Source: Flavobacteriales bacterium UBA7612 (lineage in GTDB: Bacteria; Bacteroidota; Bacteroidia; Flavobacteriales; Weeksellaceae). Taken from it: a stretch of 52,191 nucleotides of DNA. The notes under the pieces were generated by a model that saw only the letters and a program-made list of their open reading frames with translations, was not told the DNA's origin and made no database searches. The stretch spans positions 1 through 52,191 of the forward strand of contig DLJQ01000024.1 of the NCBI GenBank assembly GCA_002484335.1, read 5' to 3'. A program made the translations under genes and the position numbers. Positions 18,357-27,008 of this stretch are shown in pieces (positions within the stretch are counted from its first letter, which is position 1; every line of letters starts with the position of its first letter).

Positions 18357-18812
18357 TTATATATTAAACGTCCAACTCCAGCCAAAGCAATCCGTTAATC
18401 CTTTTACAGGATCTATTTGAAATGATGCTGTATCAAAATTTCTAAAAATTTCACAATTGGATTCTTCATCATCAAAATTTTTAAAAAAGTATTCTAATAA
18501 ATTATTCAATGAATCTTGAGTTCGTTTATATATCATCATATCCTCAAAATTATTTGTAGGGAGTTTAGGATCTCTTTTTTCTAAAATCAAAAATTGCATC
18601 AAATTACGATATTGAATATTATCTATATTTTGAGATTTTTTACTATCTACAGAAGGAATTACAATAACTAATAAATGATTATCAGTAACTTTATGATGTT
18701 GTAAATTTTTTACAACTTCAGATTCATCCTGTACAAGTTTAAAAGAATTAAATCCTATATCTGCTGATTTAATTTCTAATCCTAATTCATATAATCTTTG
18801 GATATCTATCAT
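18357..18812 (-). CDS. Putative neck or tail-terminator protein
   Basis: A 151-aa protein with mixed alpha/beta composition, ending GLTDCFGWSWTFNI, a Trp-rich strand. It overlaps the preceding 285-aa gene by 4 bases (ATGA arrangement), so coupled translation is likely. Size and position fit the tail-terminator or head-closure class of siphophage proteins, but I infer this from context only. Confidence 0.6.
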   Translation of the reverse strand: MIDIQRLYELGLEIKSADIGFNSFKLVQDESEVVKNLQHHKVTDNHLLVIVIPSVDSKKSQNIDNIQYRNLMQFLILEKRDPKLPTNNFEDMMIYKRTQDSLNNLLEYFFKNFDDEESNCEIFRNFDTASFQIDPVKGLTDCFGWSWTFNI

Positions 18813-19666
18813 TTTGATGATTGTTTTTGTTGTTCTTGCATGTCGATTGCTTGTTTAGTAATATCATACATTCTGATTAAGACTTCCCATAGGTTCGAAT
18901 TTCTAACATTGTTGTAATCCCCAAAAACCCCAGATTCTGCCATTTTATAAGCAGTTGCTTTTATTCCTATTCCAGGTCGTGGAGATTCATAAGAATTTAA
19001 ATCATTATCAAAAATTATTGATAAATCAATTTCTTTACCTGCAATAGTAACTGAAGCAGAATTAAGAAAATTCATAAATGCTGTGATATGAAGAAAAAAC
19101 CCGTAAACTATGCCTAAATCTAAGTGTTTGAATTTTGATATTCTTTTTAATGATTTTTCTTTATCATATTTTTCATTCTTTGGTAAGAAGAAAATAGATA
19201 AAACTTTATAAATATTATCTTCATCAGGATATTTGAAGTGATCTAATATTATTTCTACAGCATCCTCCCATTGCCCATAAGTATTTGTTAAAAATCCATC
19301 TGATGGTGCATAATATTTTTTTAACCAATAATAGAAGTGTGTTATTTTTCTTTCAGATAAATGATTAATTAGCTGAACAGAATTAATTTCTTTATCTACT
19401 ATAAAAAATGATTCAATATATTGAGATAAAAATGCAATGTTATTCCAATGCTCTAAATCCTCATTTTCAGTTCTTTTATTTTTATCTGTAGGTTTTATTT
19501 TTAGAATAGAATATACTGCTAGTGAAAGAAATTGATTCCAATCTATTTGTTTTACATGATACAAATAAATTAGTCGACAAATATCTATGTACTCATTCGA
19601 GCTACACTCTTGTAAATTTTCTGGAAAATAAACCTTTTTTTCTAATCCAAAATATATTTCCTTCAT
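18809..19666 (-). CDS. Hypothetical 285-aa morphogenesis protein
   Basis: Predominantly alpha-helical with many aromatic residues (FYYWLKKYYAP, IYGFFLH-type helices) but no convincing membrane segment or signal. The last 20 residues are Gln-rich (MQEQQKQSSK). It lies two bases from the upstream 317-aa gene and overlaps the downstream one, placing it in the head-tail joining operon. I do not recognise it. Confidence 0.55.
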   Translation of the reverse strand: MKEIYFGLEKKVYFPENLQECSSNEYIDICRLIYLYHVKQIDWNQFLSLAVYSILKIKPTDKNKRTENEDLEHWNNIAFLSQYIESFFIVDKEINSVQLINHLSERKITHFYYWLKKYYAPSDGFLTNTYGQWEDAVEIILDHFKYPDEDNIYKVLSIFFLPKNEKYDKEKSLKRISKFKHLDLGIVYGFFLHITAFMNFLNSASVTIAGKEIDLSIIFDNDLNSYESPRPGIGIKATAYKMAESGVFGDYNNVRNSNLWEVLIRMYDITKQAIDMQEQQKQSSK

Positions 19667-19668
19667 AA

Positions 19669-20622
19669 TTATATGTCTATGATTTTATCATTTTTACTTA
19701 AATCTATTTCATAAGATATAGATTTGTTATCTGAGTTTATTTTAGGCTTAATAAGATTTTCAATCTTAACTAATTCAGCTTTATAATCTTTTTCAAAAAC
19801 ATTTTTTAATACTCCAAATTGATTTGTATCAGGAACTTTTTTAGCTTGAGATGTTTGATTTTCAGCTACAAAATTTTGTAAAATACCTTCTGGTAAAATA
19901 GTTGCAGATAATCTAGTTGAAGCCCAGAAAAGAGAGTAATATGCACACGCAGCTTTTATATGATATAGTATATTTTGATTAGGTATAGATTTATTTTCTT
20001 TTAATGCTGTAAAATATTCACTCCAAATTGATTCTGTTATTCTTGGAATTACTTCTTCTTGTATACATTTCTTAATACCTGGGATCAATTTAATCAATAA
20101 ATATCTTGATTCAATTTCAAAATATTCATTAAATTCATCTGTAGTTCTGAATAATGGATAAAATGTGTTTTTATATTCCTCTGAATCTTTCCAATTTTTA
20201 TTAGATTTAACTAAAGGATTTAATTCATCCAATGTTTCAATCATATTATCTAAAGCTTTATAGTATCTTTTTTCCAACTGTTTATTATCACGATCAATCA
20301 TCCATTCAAATGCTTGTTTTTCGTGTTCAGATACTCTCATCCTTCTTCCTGAATTAGTATGAGCTACATCATTATTAATAACATAATTTCGATAAGCATC
20401 TACAGCAATAGGATAAGCAACAGAAGAAATTAATTGTTTATTAGATTCTGAATCTTCTTGTTGGAGTTTATATATAGAATTGTATAATTCTTTTCCAATT
20501 ATTTTAATAATTGTTTTTGTTGAATTATTTGCATCTAAAATAATATTTTCAAATGTTATATCAGCATCTATATATGGTAAATACTGTTTTAATTCTTCAC
20601 TATTTGTAAATAACAATTCCAT
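19669..20622 (-). CDS. DUF6712-like head-tail adaptor protein
   Basis: A 317-aa helical protein directly after the portal gene with 2 bases between them. The N-terminus (LLFTNSEELKQYLPYIDADITFENI) and repeated helices with hydrophobic heptads resemble DUF6712 proteins encoded next to the portal in Bacteroidota phages; those are thought to be connector-type proteins. The assignment is by memory of the pattern and is tentative. Confidence 0.5.
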   Translation of the reverse strand: MELLFTNSEELKQYLPYIDADITFENIILDANNSTKTIIKIIGKELYNSIYKLQQEDSESNKQLISSVAYPIAVDAYRNYVINNDVAHTNSGRRMRVSEHEKQAFEWMIDRDNKQLEKRYYKALDNMIETLDELNPLVKSNKNWKDSEEYKNTFYPLFRTTDEFNEYFEIESRYLLIKLIPGIKKCIQEEVIPRITESIWSEYFTALKENKSIPNQNILYHIKAACAYYSLFWASTRLSATILPEGILQNFVAENQTSQAKKVPDTNQFGVLKNVFEKDYKAELVKIENLIKPKINSDNKSISYEIDLSKNDKIIDI

Positions 20623-20624
20623 GA

Positions 20625-22001
20625 TTATTTGTTTATTATTCGTTCAGAAGGTGTAATATCTTGTTGTCTTTTAACACCAACATGGTAAAAACCTAATCTT
20701 AAATCAGTTCCTTTAAAATTAGCTCTAATGGCTTCATTGTAGGCTTTAAGTGTTATCATTTCTGGAATAGTAACATTTGTATTAAGATGTGTTTGATGGG
20801 CATATAATTGCTCACTTCCTGAATCTGATTTACCTGTTTGAGAAATATTACCTAATGCCGAATGTATCCCTATTCCTGCACCAACAGCATAATCTGCACG
20901 TTGAGAAACTGCAATTTGTGATTCAATAAAATCTTTTACATTTTGGTCAATTGGTTTTATTGACCAACCAAACTCCCTAAGATCAGTTCCATTATCATCA
21001 TACAATTTTATTGTGTGCCACATTTTTCCAGAGTTATCAGCTCCAGATAATACTGTTGTAATTTGCTTAAATAATGATTGTCTATATTCAACTAACATAG
21101 AAGATTTATAATCAGTACCTTTTTCTGTACAAATGTCTTTTAATTCTAATTCCTTTTTATCCCAATATAATTGAGGGGATTCAACATGAAATTTTAAATT
21201 GATTGAATTATTAGTAAAAGCTTGTAAAATTAAAGGTGTTGCTGTTGAAGTTTTCAACCATTCCAATGAACCAAATATATCTGGAACAGTATATACATCA
21301 ATACCAAATGAATATTCATTTGAATAAACAATACTATTCTTTGAAGCAAAAGGATTTTTCCTATCAAATAGATTATAAACCTTAGCTGTTATATCATGAT
21401 TATATTGATCAGCAAATGTATTTGATATAATACAATGAGTTGATTCTCTTTGGCCATTTATAAAGTTTTTAGATAATAATCCTTTACGAGCTTTGTTAAT
21501 AGGAATATGATCTATTTGAGTTATGAGAGACGAACCAATTAAACTACCTTTATTCAATTCATATTTAGAAACACAAGCCTCCATGTAATTATAATCTTTT
21601 GCTAATTTATTTATTTCAGTTTCTGCATCAATAAAATCTAACCAATGATTAATTTCTTTATCATGAACCCATTCACGAATTAACTCATTACCATCAAATA
21701 TTTCACGATATAATTTAGGACCTTGTCCCCATAGTAAGTTTTTCTTTTTGGATAATAAACCAGGAGCTATATAATTCTTTTGAACAATATCTCGAATAAT
21801 AGTAGGTAAGTTATTACAATCACCATATTGATATATGTAGTATTCACCTAATTGTAGAACTGAATTATTCCATTCTAAGGAATCCTTTGTTCTTGGTTCT
21901 GTTTTTTTTTCACCACGAGGATCATTCATTGTTGAAAATGTTACTGCTCCCATATCATTGTACATCAACAATGCTTCTTCATGTTCTAATGTTTGAATCA
22001 T
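20625..22001 (-). CDS. Phage portal protein
   Basis: A 458-aa protein with portal-like architecture: an N-terminal segment with early Tyr/Trp, a central alpha/beta stem-wing region, and a C-terminal helical segment beginning near SQRADYAVGAGIGIHSALGN that recalls portal clip and wing regions. GSSLI, TYPE-like repeats are absent, so the call rests on length, gene order (first large structural gene after packaging) and overall character. The portal forms the dodecameric DNA channel that docks terminase. It overlaps the upstream 90-aa gene by 4 bases. Confidence 0.75.
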   Translation of the reverse strand: MIQTLEHEEALLMYNDMGAVTFSTMNDPRGEKKTEPRTKDSLEWNNSVLQLGEYYIYQYGDCNNLPTIIRDIVQKNYIAPGLLSKKKNLLWGQGPKLYREIFDGNELIREWVHDKEINHWLDFIDAETEINKLAKDYNYMEACVSKYELNKGSLIGSSLITQIDHIPINKARKGLLSKNFINGQRESTHCIISNTFADQYNHDITAKVYNLFDRKNPFASKNSIVYSNEYSFGIDVYTVPDIFGSLEWLKTSTATPLILQAFTNNSINLKFHVESPQLYWDKKELELKDICTEKGTDYKSSMLVEYRQSLFKQITTVLSGADNSGKMWHTIKLYDDNGTDLREFGWSIKPIDQNVKDFIESQIAVSQRADYAVGAGIGIHSALGNISQTGKSDSGSEQLYAHQTHLNTNVTIPEMITLKAYNEAIRANFKGTDLRLGFYHVGVKRQQDITPSERIINK

Positions 22002-22270
22002 AAGTAAACGTTTGCTTCATTTAACTTCATTAATAATGATCTATGAAATTGTCTATTTTCATTTTTATCTAAATCTTTATAAGCAATTAAAAATTTCGCT
22101 TTTTTAGATTGATCGTTGCGATATCCTTTGTTTAAAATAGCTCGATGAACTGTTTTCCTTTTTCCTTTTAATGTGTAGTACTCAAAACTAAATTCAAACT
22201 CATGTTCAGAGAACTGTTTCATACGACGAATAGCAGTCATGTAATGAATGTTCATATTCAAATATCGCAT
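21998..22270 (-). CDS. Hypothetical 90-aa protein leading the portal operon
   Basis: A small basic protein (Arg/Lys-rich, KGKRKTVHRAILNKGYRN). The ATG at 22270 lies 3 bases from a late-motif site; the ATG at 22255 (MNIHYMTA) is an equally good start and would leave a short leader. It is the first gene of the portal operon and may be an accessory packaging or regulatory protein. No motif recognised. Confidence 0.55.
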   Translation of the reverse strand: MRYLNMNIHYMTAIRRMKQFSEHEFEFSFEYYTLKGKRKTVHRAILNKGYRNDQSKKAKFLIAYKDLDKNENRQFHRSLLMKLNEANVYL

Positions 22271-22728
22271 GCTATTGACACAACATTATTGACACAAGAA
22301 AATATATATTACATAAACACATATAAGGAAGTCTCTATTTATGATAGCTTCAGAACTTATAAGAAAATTATTAATTACGATTCGAATGAAATTTGTACAA
22401 TTTTTTTAAATTTTAGAATATATTATTCGCTCAAACCCTTTGTATAAGAGGGTTGCAAGGGAGATTGTCATATTTCTAATTTTTTTTGAATCCTTCAACG
22501 TTGATTTATGATTCTGAGCGGGTCGGAGTGAAAGTGTTTATTTTATTTTTAATTATTTAAATAAAATGTAAAAACCATTGATTTTTAATCAATTATGGTT
22601 TTAAGTTTTTATTTAAAGTTATTAAAATAACTATTTCCATAGTAAAATGTTATTCTTTAGAATAGTTCTAATTAATTTGAATTTAAAATTTTAGATATTT
22701 GTTTGAACTTAAATTAAAAAAATATAAA
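22271..22728. other. Divergent intergenic region with two late motifs and hairpins
   Basis: Two sites with the core GTGTCAATA on the minus strand (22273-22284 and 22287-22297) sit upstream of the portal operon. Further right lie hairpins AACCCT/AGGGTT near 22436-22456 and AAAACCAT...ATGGTTTT near 22570-22602, and a comparatively GC-rich patch at about 22505-22535. No convincing gene is seen; the 81-aa frame across 22202-22447 overlaps the 90-aa gene antisense and has no family features. Confidence 0.55.
22273..22298 (-). promoter_or_regulatory. Paired late-motif sites before the portal operon
   Basis: Minus-strand TTGTGTCAATAATG followed 12 bases later by TTGTGTCAATAGC. The repetition of TTGTGTCAATA within 25 bases just before the portal operon suggests a binding site pair or promoter core shared with other late units. 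Confidence 0.5.
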
Positions 22729-23571
22729 ATGAAATTCTCTGATAGATTTGGATATACTGAACCAAAAACAATTATACAAATAGATGGAATTGATAGTGAT
22801 TTAAAAAATGCTCTTTGGAATATTATCGATATAATGTATTTATCTAAATATAATTCAAATAATATTTTTGATTCAAGTAATTCAAGAAATTATCAATCAA
22901 TGATAAATAAAATTTGGGTTGGTTATTTTAAAAAAACTATCGATAGAATACCAAGAAGTGTAACAGAATTTAATAAAAATTTGAGAGATTATTTTTTTAA
23001 TACAGAATGGTATAATATTTACAATTTATTAGAGTTTATTTCTATGAATTCTAATCTACATCCAAGTGAAATATTCTATGATGTTTGTAATAAAAAATTG
23101 GAGTCAGAACTTTCTGGATATCGTTTTGTAGATGGAAAAATAACTCCAATAATAAATGAAGAAGAAATTAAATCTATTGAGGATGCTATTTTAAATTCAA
23201 ATCAATTTAAACCTGTACAATTACATTTACAAACTGCAATTGAGTTATTTTCAAATAAAACAAATCCAGATTATAGAAATTCAATAAAAGAATCTATTTC
23301 TGCTGTAGAATCACTTGTTACAATTTTGACTAATGAGCCTAAATTATCATTAGGTCAAGCATTGAAAAAATTAGAGGATAATGATATTTATATAAATAAA
23401 GTTTTTAGAAGTGGTCTTTCAACTATTTATGGATATACAAGTGAAGAAGATGGAATACGTCATGGGTTATTGGAAGAATCTGATATAAAACAAGAAGATG
23501 CACGTTTTATGTTGGTAATTTGTTCATCGTTTACAAATTATTTAATTGAAAAATTAAATAAAGCAAATTAA
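22729..23571 (+). CDS. AbiJ_NTD4/HEPN-like abortive infection protein
   Basis: A 280-aa protein beginning MKFSDRFGYTEPKTIIQIDG, which is the typical opening of the AbiJ N-terminal domain 4 (AbiJ_NTD4). The C-terminal part has a helical segment SIKESISAVESL and YTSEEDGIRHGLLEESD, the Ser-x-x-x-GIRH motif seen in HEPN-like ends of such proteins, where conserved residues often give RNase activity. The frame can extend to a TTG at 22699 but the ATG at 22729 matches the domain start. It is transcribed opposite to the packaging and portal operons, between them, a typical defence-moron site. Role is inferred from the family. Confidence 0.8.
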   Translation: MKFSDRFGYTEPKTIIQIDGIDSDLKNALWNIIDIMYLSKYNSNNIFDSSNSRNYQSMINKIWVGYFKKTIDRIPRSVTEFNKNLRDYFFNTEWYNIYNLLEFISMNSNLHPSEIFYDVCNKKLESELSGYRFVDGKITPIINEEEIKSIEDAILNSNQFKPVQLHLQTAIELFSNKTNPDYRNSIKESISAVESLVTILTNEPKLSLGQALKKLEDNDIYINKVFRSGLSTIYGYTSEEDGIRHGLLEESDIKQEDARFMLVICSSFTNYLIEKLNKAN

Positions 23572-23572
23572 T

Positions 23573-23606
23573 AAAAAAAACCTCCAAATACTGGCATATT
23601 TGGAGG
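23573..23606 (-). terminator. Terminator of the packaging operon
   Basis: CCTCCAAATA (23581-23590) and TATTTGGAGG (23597-23606) with loop CTGGCA form a 10-bp stem, followed on the minus strand by eight T. It ends transcription coming from the terminase genes and faces the plus-strand AbiJ-like gene, whose stop lies nearby. Confidence 0.88.
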
Positions 23607-23667
23607 TTGTAAAATAGATAAATTTCAATCCGCTAAAACTAAAATTTCTATGTTGTAAATATACGAA

Positions 23668-25383
23668 TTATTCAATAATTTCAGTATCAATAAATGTACT
23701 TGAACTTGTACTTCTTGATGATGCAGATGTTCGCCAAATTCTACGCATAATCCAATATTTAAAAGCATCGGAAAAGTTTGTAGAATACATAGGTCTAAGA
23801 TGCATTGCCAATTTTTCAGATGTTTTATTTTTATGAATCTTGGTTTTCCCTTTTCTATCTTTTTTTGTAATAACTTTTGTTATTTCTAAAGAAGATTTTA
23901 ATTCTTTATTAAATTTTCTATAAATTCTTAAATTAGGAATACCTGCAATACCTTCATTTAACCATTTTGTCATGAAATAATATTCTTCATCTTGATAAAT
24001 AGTTGCTTGGTTTTTTGACATTAAATTTACTTTCCATTTTTGTCCTATTTTGGAAGAATATTCTTCAATAGCATTTTTAACATCTGTTGCCCAATCTCTA
24101 TTTACTTGTTCATATTGATTTCCTGAGCGATCATAATATAAATTCAATATTCTTTTTTCATGACCATCATAAAAATCAACAAATTTTGCAGCAATTTGTG
24201 CTGTGCTTTCTGGTGGTAGAGTAAAGAAATTTTTTAAAGCATATATATAATTTTTATTTTCTTGACCTGTAACCATACTAATCATATCACCAAAATCCAT
24301 TCCTGCAGATACAGGTTGTCTTTTATCATAATATGGTTTTTTTATATGCTTTGCTAATGGATTGAATTCTTCTTTTAATGAATAGTTTGATAGATAATCT
24401 TCACGTAAACCATCATCAAAAAAATGATGTGGTCCTAAATAAGCATAAAACATTGCTCCTTGAGGAATGGTAGGTTTTAAAGATAAAATAGAGGTTTTAA
24501 ATTCTTCAATACCTAACGTTTTCAATGAATCTTCAAAATATCCTAAAGTTAGTATCTGTAAATTAGCTAATGATGAACCAATTAAGAAGTAGGTAGAATC
24601 TTTTCTAGCTCGTCGCCATGCAATGGTATATTTAACTATTCTTTTTTGAATTCTTTGAATAGCTAGATCATCTCGATTTTTATAAGCTTTAAATAATTTC
24701 TTTTTATCCTCATTTATTTCATGAGCTAAATTTAATATTAGTTTTATTTGATCTACATTCATGTTTTCTTCCTGCTTCATAATCCAATCATATTCTTTAT
24801 GCATAGGATTTGGCATATCAGTAGTAAATGAATGACCTCTATAATATACAGAATCTCCAAATTTGGTATATTCTCCACGGATAGCAGGGAATAACTTACC
24901 AATCTTTTTATCATCAAAATATTTTACTTCATCTCCAAATAAGTGTTGGTAGGAATTACCAGCAGCAGAAGATGGTTGATCTAATGATACTATTTTGAAA
25001 AAGCATCCATTGTAAATTGACATTGTATGCTTAAATGATTTTGGTGATTTATATGGTAAATCAAATTCTTTTGGTGGACGTTCATCCAAAACATAATGTA
25101 CACCTTCTATCCATCCTTTTCTGTTCCACCCCTCAACTAGAGCATCTCTAACATTACCTATTGCATTTTCGTAAGTATCAGCTACCCATGCAAAATAAGC
25201 TCTAGGCATATCTTCAGCTATACGCATAGATCTTTCTGCTAATATATCAGAAGATTTTGCAGTTGCACGTCCAGAAATAATATCTAAATTTTTAGGAGAA
25301 ACTAAGTCGGATAAAATTTTTATCCAAGATGAAAAACGTCCATCAACTAATGGATCATCAATCAGATTTGCGAACGTCTTCAT
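23668..25383 (-). CDS. terL: Terminase large subunit
   Basis: A 571-aa packaging motor. A Walker A-like loop SGRATAKSS (about 37-45) is followed by a Walker B with acidic pair in LFGDE (about 148-152), and the C-terminal nuclease domain has candidate metal-binding acids in AGMDFGD (about 358-364) and LYYDRSG (about 415-421). These are the ATPase and RNase H-like nuclease parts of TerL, which cuts concatemers and pumps DNA through the portal. It overlaps the upstream gene by 26 bases. The Ser/Thr-rich tail (SRSTSSSTFID) is disordered. The Walker A loop lacks the canonical GKT/S spacing but has a Lys before Ser-Ser. Confidence 0.9.
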   Translation of the reverse strand: MKTFANLIDDPLVDGRFSSWIKILSDLVSPKNLDIISGRATAKSSDILAERSMRIAEDMPRAYFAWVADTYENAIGNVRDALVEGWNRKGWIEGVHYVLDERPPKEFDLPYKSPKSFKHTMSIYNGCFFKIVSLDQPSSAAGNSYQHLFGDEVKYFDDKKIGKLFPAIRGEYTKFGDSVYYRGHSFTTDMPNPMHKEYDWIMKQEENMNVDQIKLILNLAHEINEDKKKLFKAYKNRDDLAIQRIQKRIVKYTIAWRRARKDSTYFLIGSSLANLQILTLGYFEDSLKTLGIEEFKTSILSLKPTIPQGAMFYAYLGPHHFFDDGLREDYLSNYSLKEEFNPLAKHIKKPYYDKRQPVSAGMDFGDMISMVTGQENKNYIYALKNFFTLPPESTAQIAAKFVDFYDGHEKRILNLYYDRSGNQYEQVNRDWATDVKNAIEEYSSKIGQKWKVNLMSKNQATIYQDEEYYFMTKWLNEGIAGIPNLRIYRKFNKELKSSLEITKVITKKDRKGKTKIHKNKTSEKLAMHLRPMYSTNFSDAFKYWIMRRIWRTSASSRSTSSSTFIDTEIIE

Positions 25384-26005
25384 GTTTTTCAGGAAATAAT
25401 TTTAATGGTTCTAACATAGCTTCTTGATAAGCTAGTTGTTTTTCTCTCTCAGTTACATTTTCAAGATTATCTATAAATTGTTTAACTAAATTTTTATCTT
25501 GTATAGTATCTAAACCTAATAATTTAGGATCGTATGTATAAATTGCAAACATTTTACCTGCAGCATCTGTATTTAGTTGTGGAGGATCTTGTTTATCTAA
25601 TTCTCTAATTTTAGCAACTTCAGCCCAAAGTTTAGTTGCAGCTACAAAATCTTTCGTGTCTTTTGCAGCCATGATAGCAGCATTAATTCCACGCTCCATT
25701 TTATCTGCTATTATATTTCTCCAGGCAGATTTAGAAATTTCATTATCACAATAGAAAAATTCTAAGGATTGATTATAATATTTTTTTGCTAAATAACGAG
25801 AAAATCCTTCTACAGTAATTAAATGATTTATTATGTGATCTTCACAACCATATTGATCTATACGTAAATGCATTGAACGTATTTTATCAAGTAAATCAAG
25901 ATGTTCTATTATTGATTTTTTGGATTCTGGAATTATATCATCTGGACCATATTTACAATCTATAAAATCGTAAATATCTTGTAATGTTATTTCTTCTTTT
26001 TTCAT
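25358..26005 (-). CDS. Hypothetical packaging-associated protein, 215 aa
   Basis: An alpha-helical soluble protein between the TerS-like gene (4-base overlap) and terL (26-base overlap), so it is tightly coupled to packaging. It has no visible ATPase or nuclease motifs; helices with Met/Arg/Asp-rich stretch (ADKMERGINAAIMAAKDTKDF) are prominent. It could be part of the small terminase complex or an accessory factor. Family unknown. Confidence 0.6.
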   Translation of the reverse strand: MKKEEITLQDIYDFIDCKYGPDDIIPESKKSIIEHLDLLDKIRSMHLRIDQYGCEDHIINHLITVEGFSRYLAKKYYNQSLEFFYCDNEISKSAWRNIIADKMERGINAAIMAAKDTKDFVAATKLWAEVAKIRELDKQDPPQLNTDAAGKMFAIYTYDPKLLGLDTIQDKNLVKQFIDNLENVTEREKQLAYQEAMLEPLKLFPEKHEDVRKSD

Positions 26006-26325
26006 CCAAAAAAGTGTTTTTTAATTTCTTCTATTTTTCTAGCATCTTTATTCTTTTCAAATTGAAAATTTGCAGAAGTATCACCTTTAGCAGCTTTTTC
26101 TATCATGGCATTATTAATGGTAAAATCAACTACCATTCGTCCTCGATTTATTGATTGATAAATTCTTGTTCCTTTAGTATTAGCTATTTTTATAAATATA
26201 TTTTCATCAACATCTAAAAACTGTGCAATTTTGCGTAATGAGAAATTGGCACCTGCTAACTTTTCAAGTTGTTCATATTGTTCCTCGGATAGGAAAAGAG
26301 GATTTTCGTGAAATGGCGTTGACAT
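26002..26325 (-). CDS. Terminase small subunit-like protein
   Basis: A 107-aa protein with an N-terminal helix-turn-helix-like segment (YEQLEKLAGANFSLRKIAQFLDVDENIF), followed by a conserved-looking helical part (INRGRMVVDFTINNAMIEKAAKGDTSANFQFEK) as in small terminases of Bacteroidota phages. Small terminases bind packaging sites and guide TerL. It lies in the packaging operon immediately before the 215-aa gene and terL, with an unremarkable upstream leader. Confidence 0.7.
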   Translation of the reverse strand: MSTPFHENPLFLSEEQYEQLEKLAGANFSLRKIAQFLDVDENIFIKIANTKGTRIYQSINRGRMVVDFTINNAMIEKAAKGDTSANFQFEKNKDARKIEEIKKHFFG

Positions 26326-26494
26326 TTTTTTTAGGATTTAATTTTTCGTAAGCTTCTCTGAGGTCTTGAACTAATTTTGGAAATTCTTCTTTCAACATCA
26401 TTTGTTTTACTTCTTCTGGATAAGGTAATTGTGAAGAATGACTAAAATCTTCGATAGCTGATATTGCGTTATGTAAATCAGTTATATTTTGCAT
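26273..26494 (-). CDS. Hypothetical 73-aa protein
   Basis: Small helical protein (MQNITDLHNAISAIEDF...). Its 3' end overlaps the TerS-like gene by 53 bases in another frame, so the last part (NAISRKSSFPIRGTI) may be incidental. Likely a real gene of the operon by spacing with its neighbour (9 bases), but function is unknown. Confidence 0.5.
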   Translation of the reverse strand: MQNITDLHNAISAIEDFSHSSQLPYPEEVKQMMLKEEFPKLVQDLREAYEKLNPKKNVNAISRKSSFPIRGTI

Positions 26495-26503
26495 TTGTTT
26501 ATA

Positions 26504-26827
26504 TTATAAAGATTTCTCTAAATAATAGATTAAACCTTTTAATGAATTTTCGCCTGTAGCTAAATCAGAACCTATTTCTTCAAATTCATTTGGATTTTCT
26601 ACATAATCATTTAACCAAGTATCCCAAGCGTCTGTAATCTGTTTTTCGCTATAAACTTCATTATTAACAGAAATAAAAGTATTTTCAGTTAATTTTTTCA
26701 AGTCATAAATAACTTCTGGAATAATATCCTTAAGTGCTTCAACAGAAATATCAGCTGGCATTAAAGGATTTTTGAGATTAGCATCTATATTTTCTAATCG
26801 GTCAATTATTAATTGAATGTTTTTCAT
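26504..26827 (-). CDS. Hypothetical 107-aa phage protein
   Basis: Acidic, helical, with no signal peptide. It begins MKNIQLIIDRLENIDANL and contains the motif SEKQITDAWDTWLNDYVENPNEFEEIG. Lies upstream of the 73-aa gene in the packaging operon with 9 bases spacing. No family recognised. Confidence 0.55.
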   Translation of the reverse strand: MKNIQLIIDRLENIDANLKNPLMPADISVEALKDIIPEVIYDLKKLTENTFISVNNEVYSEKQITDAWDTWLNDYVENPNEFEEIGSDLATGENSLKGLIYYLEKSL

Positions 26828-26840
26828 ATTAATTTGTTCA

Positions 26841-26924
26841 TTAAGAAGTTTTATCTGTCAATATAGAGTTTAAATCCTCTAAATGATGTTTTAGTTCTTC
26901 AATTTTGTTATTGATAAATTCCAT
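26841..26924 (-). CDS. Possible 27-aa peptide gene
   Basis: Short frame MEFINNKIEELKHHLEDLNSILTDKTS, a probable coiled-coil peptide, ends 14 bases before the start of the 107-aa gene. It is small and has no supporting motif; included because the amino-acid pattern is amphipathic and the position fits an operon leader. Confidence 0.3.
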   Translation of the reverse strand: MEFINNKIEELKHHLEDLNSILTDKTS

Positions 26925-27008
26925 TTTATTTAGGATTAAAAACCAACTTTTTTGAAGTAATCGCTAAAGTTGGAAATGAGTAAAAAAAGATATTTAAACA
27001 GGCAGTGC

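Noticed and set aside
22202..22447. 81-aa plus-strand frame before the AbiJ-like gene
   Set aside because: Overlaps the 90-aa gene antisense and crosses the late-motif sites; no protein features.
26311..26326. GTTGACAT word resembling the late motif
   Set aside because: It is the start of the TerS-like gene (ATGTCAACG encodes MST), a common codon run; the same applies at 15173.
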